5,649 nt of DNA from Acidobacteriaceae bacterium (GTDB taxonomy: Bacteria; Acidobacteriota; Terriglobia; Terriglobales; Acidobacteriaceae), in assembly GCA_030049955.1 (NCBI GenBank), contig JASIJX010000515.1, positions 1 through 5,649 on the forward strand. The letters run 5' to 3'. How positions within the stretch are numbered: the first letter of the stretch is position 1; every line of letters starts with the position of its first letter. A program made the position numbers and the translations under genes. Under the pieces are notes generated by a model. It was not told the DNA's origin. It did no database searches and saw only the letters and a program-made list of their open reading frames with translations. This document shows, in pieces, positions 5,243 to 5,649 of this stretch.

Positions 5243-5649
5243 TCAGAACCAGGTTTTTTGCTTGTACGCAAGATATTCGGCTCCAAACTTCGCTTGCAGA
5301 ACCTCTGATTCCTTTCGGCTTCGATAAATCTGCAGCGGAATGATGACGACCAAGGCGAGTAGAAGCCAGAACGCTCCGGTGAAGATGATGACGCCGACAA
5401 TCAGGAATGTACTGAAAACGTAAATAGGATTGCGGATCCGGGAATACAGCCTATTGGTAACGAGATTGCTCGCCTTCGCCCGTACACTAAAGGCCCTGCC
5501 CAACTGAGTCCGCGCCAGAACGAGCAGCAATAGTGCGGGAGCTGAGATTGCGAGGCCGATGATGCGAGTGGACGTCCACGGAAGCCCCATGGCTTGACGG
5601 GCGAAGATCACCGCACAAACGGCGATGATGGCCAGAGTGATGAAATTGA
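5243..5649 (-). CDS. Isoprenylcysteine carboxylmethyltransferase (ICMT/PEMT)-family membrane protein, N-terminus outside the window
   Basis: The minus-strand frame is open from the right edge to the TGA at 5245-5243, giving 134 visible residues. A GTG at 5611 could be read as a start, but 12 hydrophobic residues continue upstream with no ribosome binding site, so the gene starts beyond the window. The C-terminal half has the family pattern. LGRAFS (49-54 of the visible chain) precedes LVTNRLYSRIRNPIYVF, the equivalent of the LVTxGxYxxxRHPxYxG motif, with Asn in place of His as in many bacterial members. A membrane hairpin (about 78-104) comes next, then the YRSRKESEVL and FGAEYLAYKQKTW segments with the usual acidic residues (E113, E115). 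Such proteins transfer methyl groups from S-adenosylmethionine to lipid-like or prenyl substrates at the membrane; the bacterial substrate is usually unknown. It converges on the zinc-ribbon gene and shares its terminator. The 117 bases between that terminator and the stop show nothing further. Confidence 0.87.
   Translation of the reverse strand, partial: NFITLAIIAVCAVIFARQAMGLPWTSTRIIGLAISAPALLLLVLARTQLGRAFSVRAKASNLVTNRLYSRIRNPIYVFSTFLIVGVIIFTGAFWLLLALVVIIPLQIYRSRKESEVLQAKFGAEYLAYKQKTWF

Overview
This is a GC-rich, densely coded bacterial chromosomal window. The proteins and layout look most like an acidobacterium (class Terriglobia / Acidobacteriaceae). I base that on general resemblance: high GC, the style of the AccA and CPBP proteins, and a secreted lineage-type hypothetical protein. 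No rRNA or other decisive marker is present. I see no insertion sequence, CRISPR array, tRNA, phage gene or integration site. It reads as ordinary core genome rather than a genomic island.

Layout from left to right. The 3' part of an unrecognised gene (2-880) enters from the left edge. It is followed by accA (980-1825), the alpha subunit of the acetyl-CoA carboxylase carboxyltransferase, which supplies malonyl-CoA for fatty acid synthesis. Next is a polytopic membrane protein of the CPBP/CAAX-protease (Abi) family (1956-3038); it keeps the EExxxR motif but appears to have lost the conserved histidines, and it ends in a tandem VPGx tail. A 192-base gap with a possible promoter leads to a secreted protein of unknown function (3231-4613). 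That protein has a signal peptide, a BamE/SmpA-like stretch and a long Q/P/S-rich tail. Its ribosome binding site and start codon lie inside a perfect inverted repeat. A 275-base non-coding stretch with two hairpins precedes a 59-residue basic zinc-ribbon protein (4889-5068). A perfect 17-bp stem with a T tract (5086-5125) is a strong terminator and probably works in both directions. The last gene, on the minus strand (5243-5649), is an isoprenylcysteine carboxylmethyltransferase-family membrane protein whose N-terminus lies beyond the window.

How the genes relate. All plus-strand genes point the same way, but gaps of 99-275 bases separate them, so there is no tight operon. A loose envelope/lipid theme (malonyl-CoA supply, membrane CPBP protein, secreted BamE-like protein, membrane methyltransferase) is visible but is not evidence of a shared pathway. 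I did not find a convincing undescribed multi-gene system. The items most worth a second look are the start-codon hairpin at 3217-3233, the apparently catalytically degenerate CPBP protein, the secreted BamE-like protein with its repeat tail, and the structured leader before the zinc-ribbon gene.
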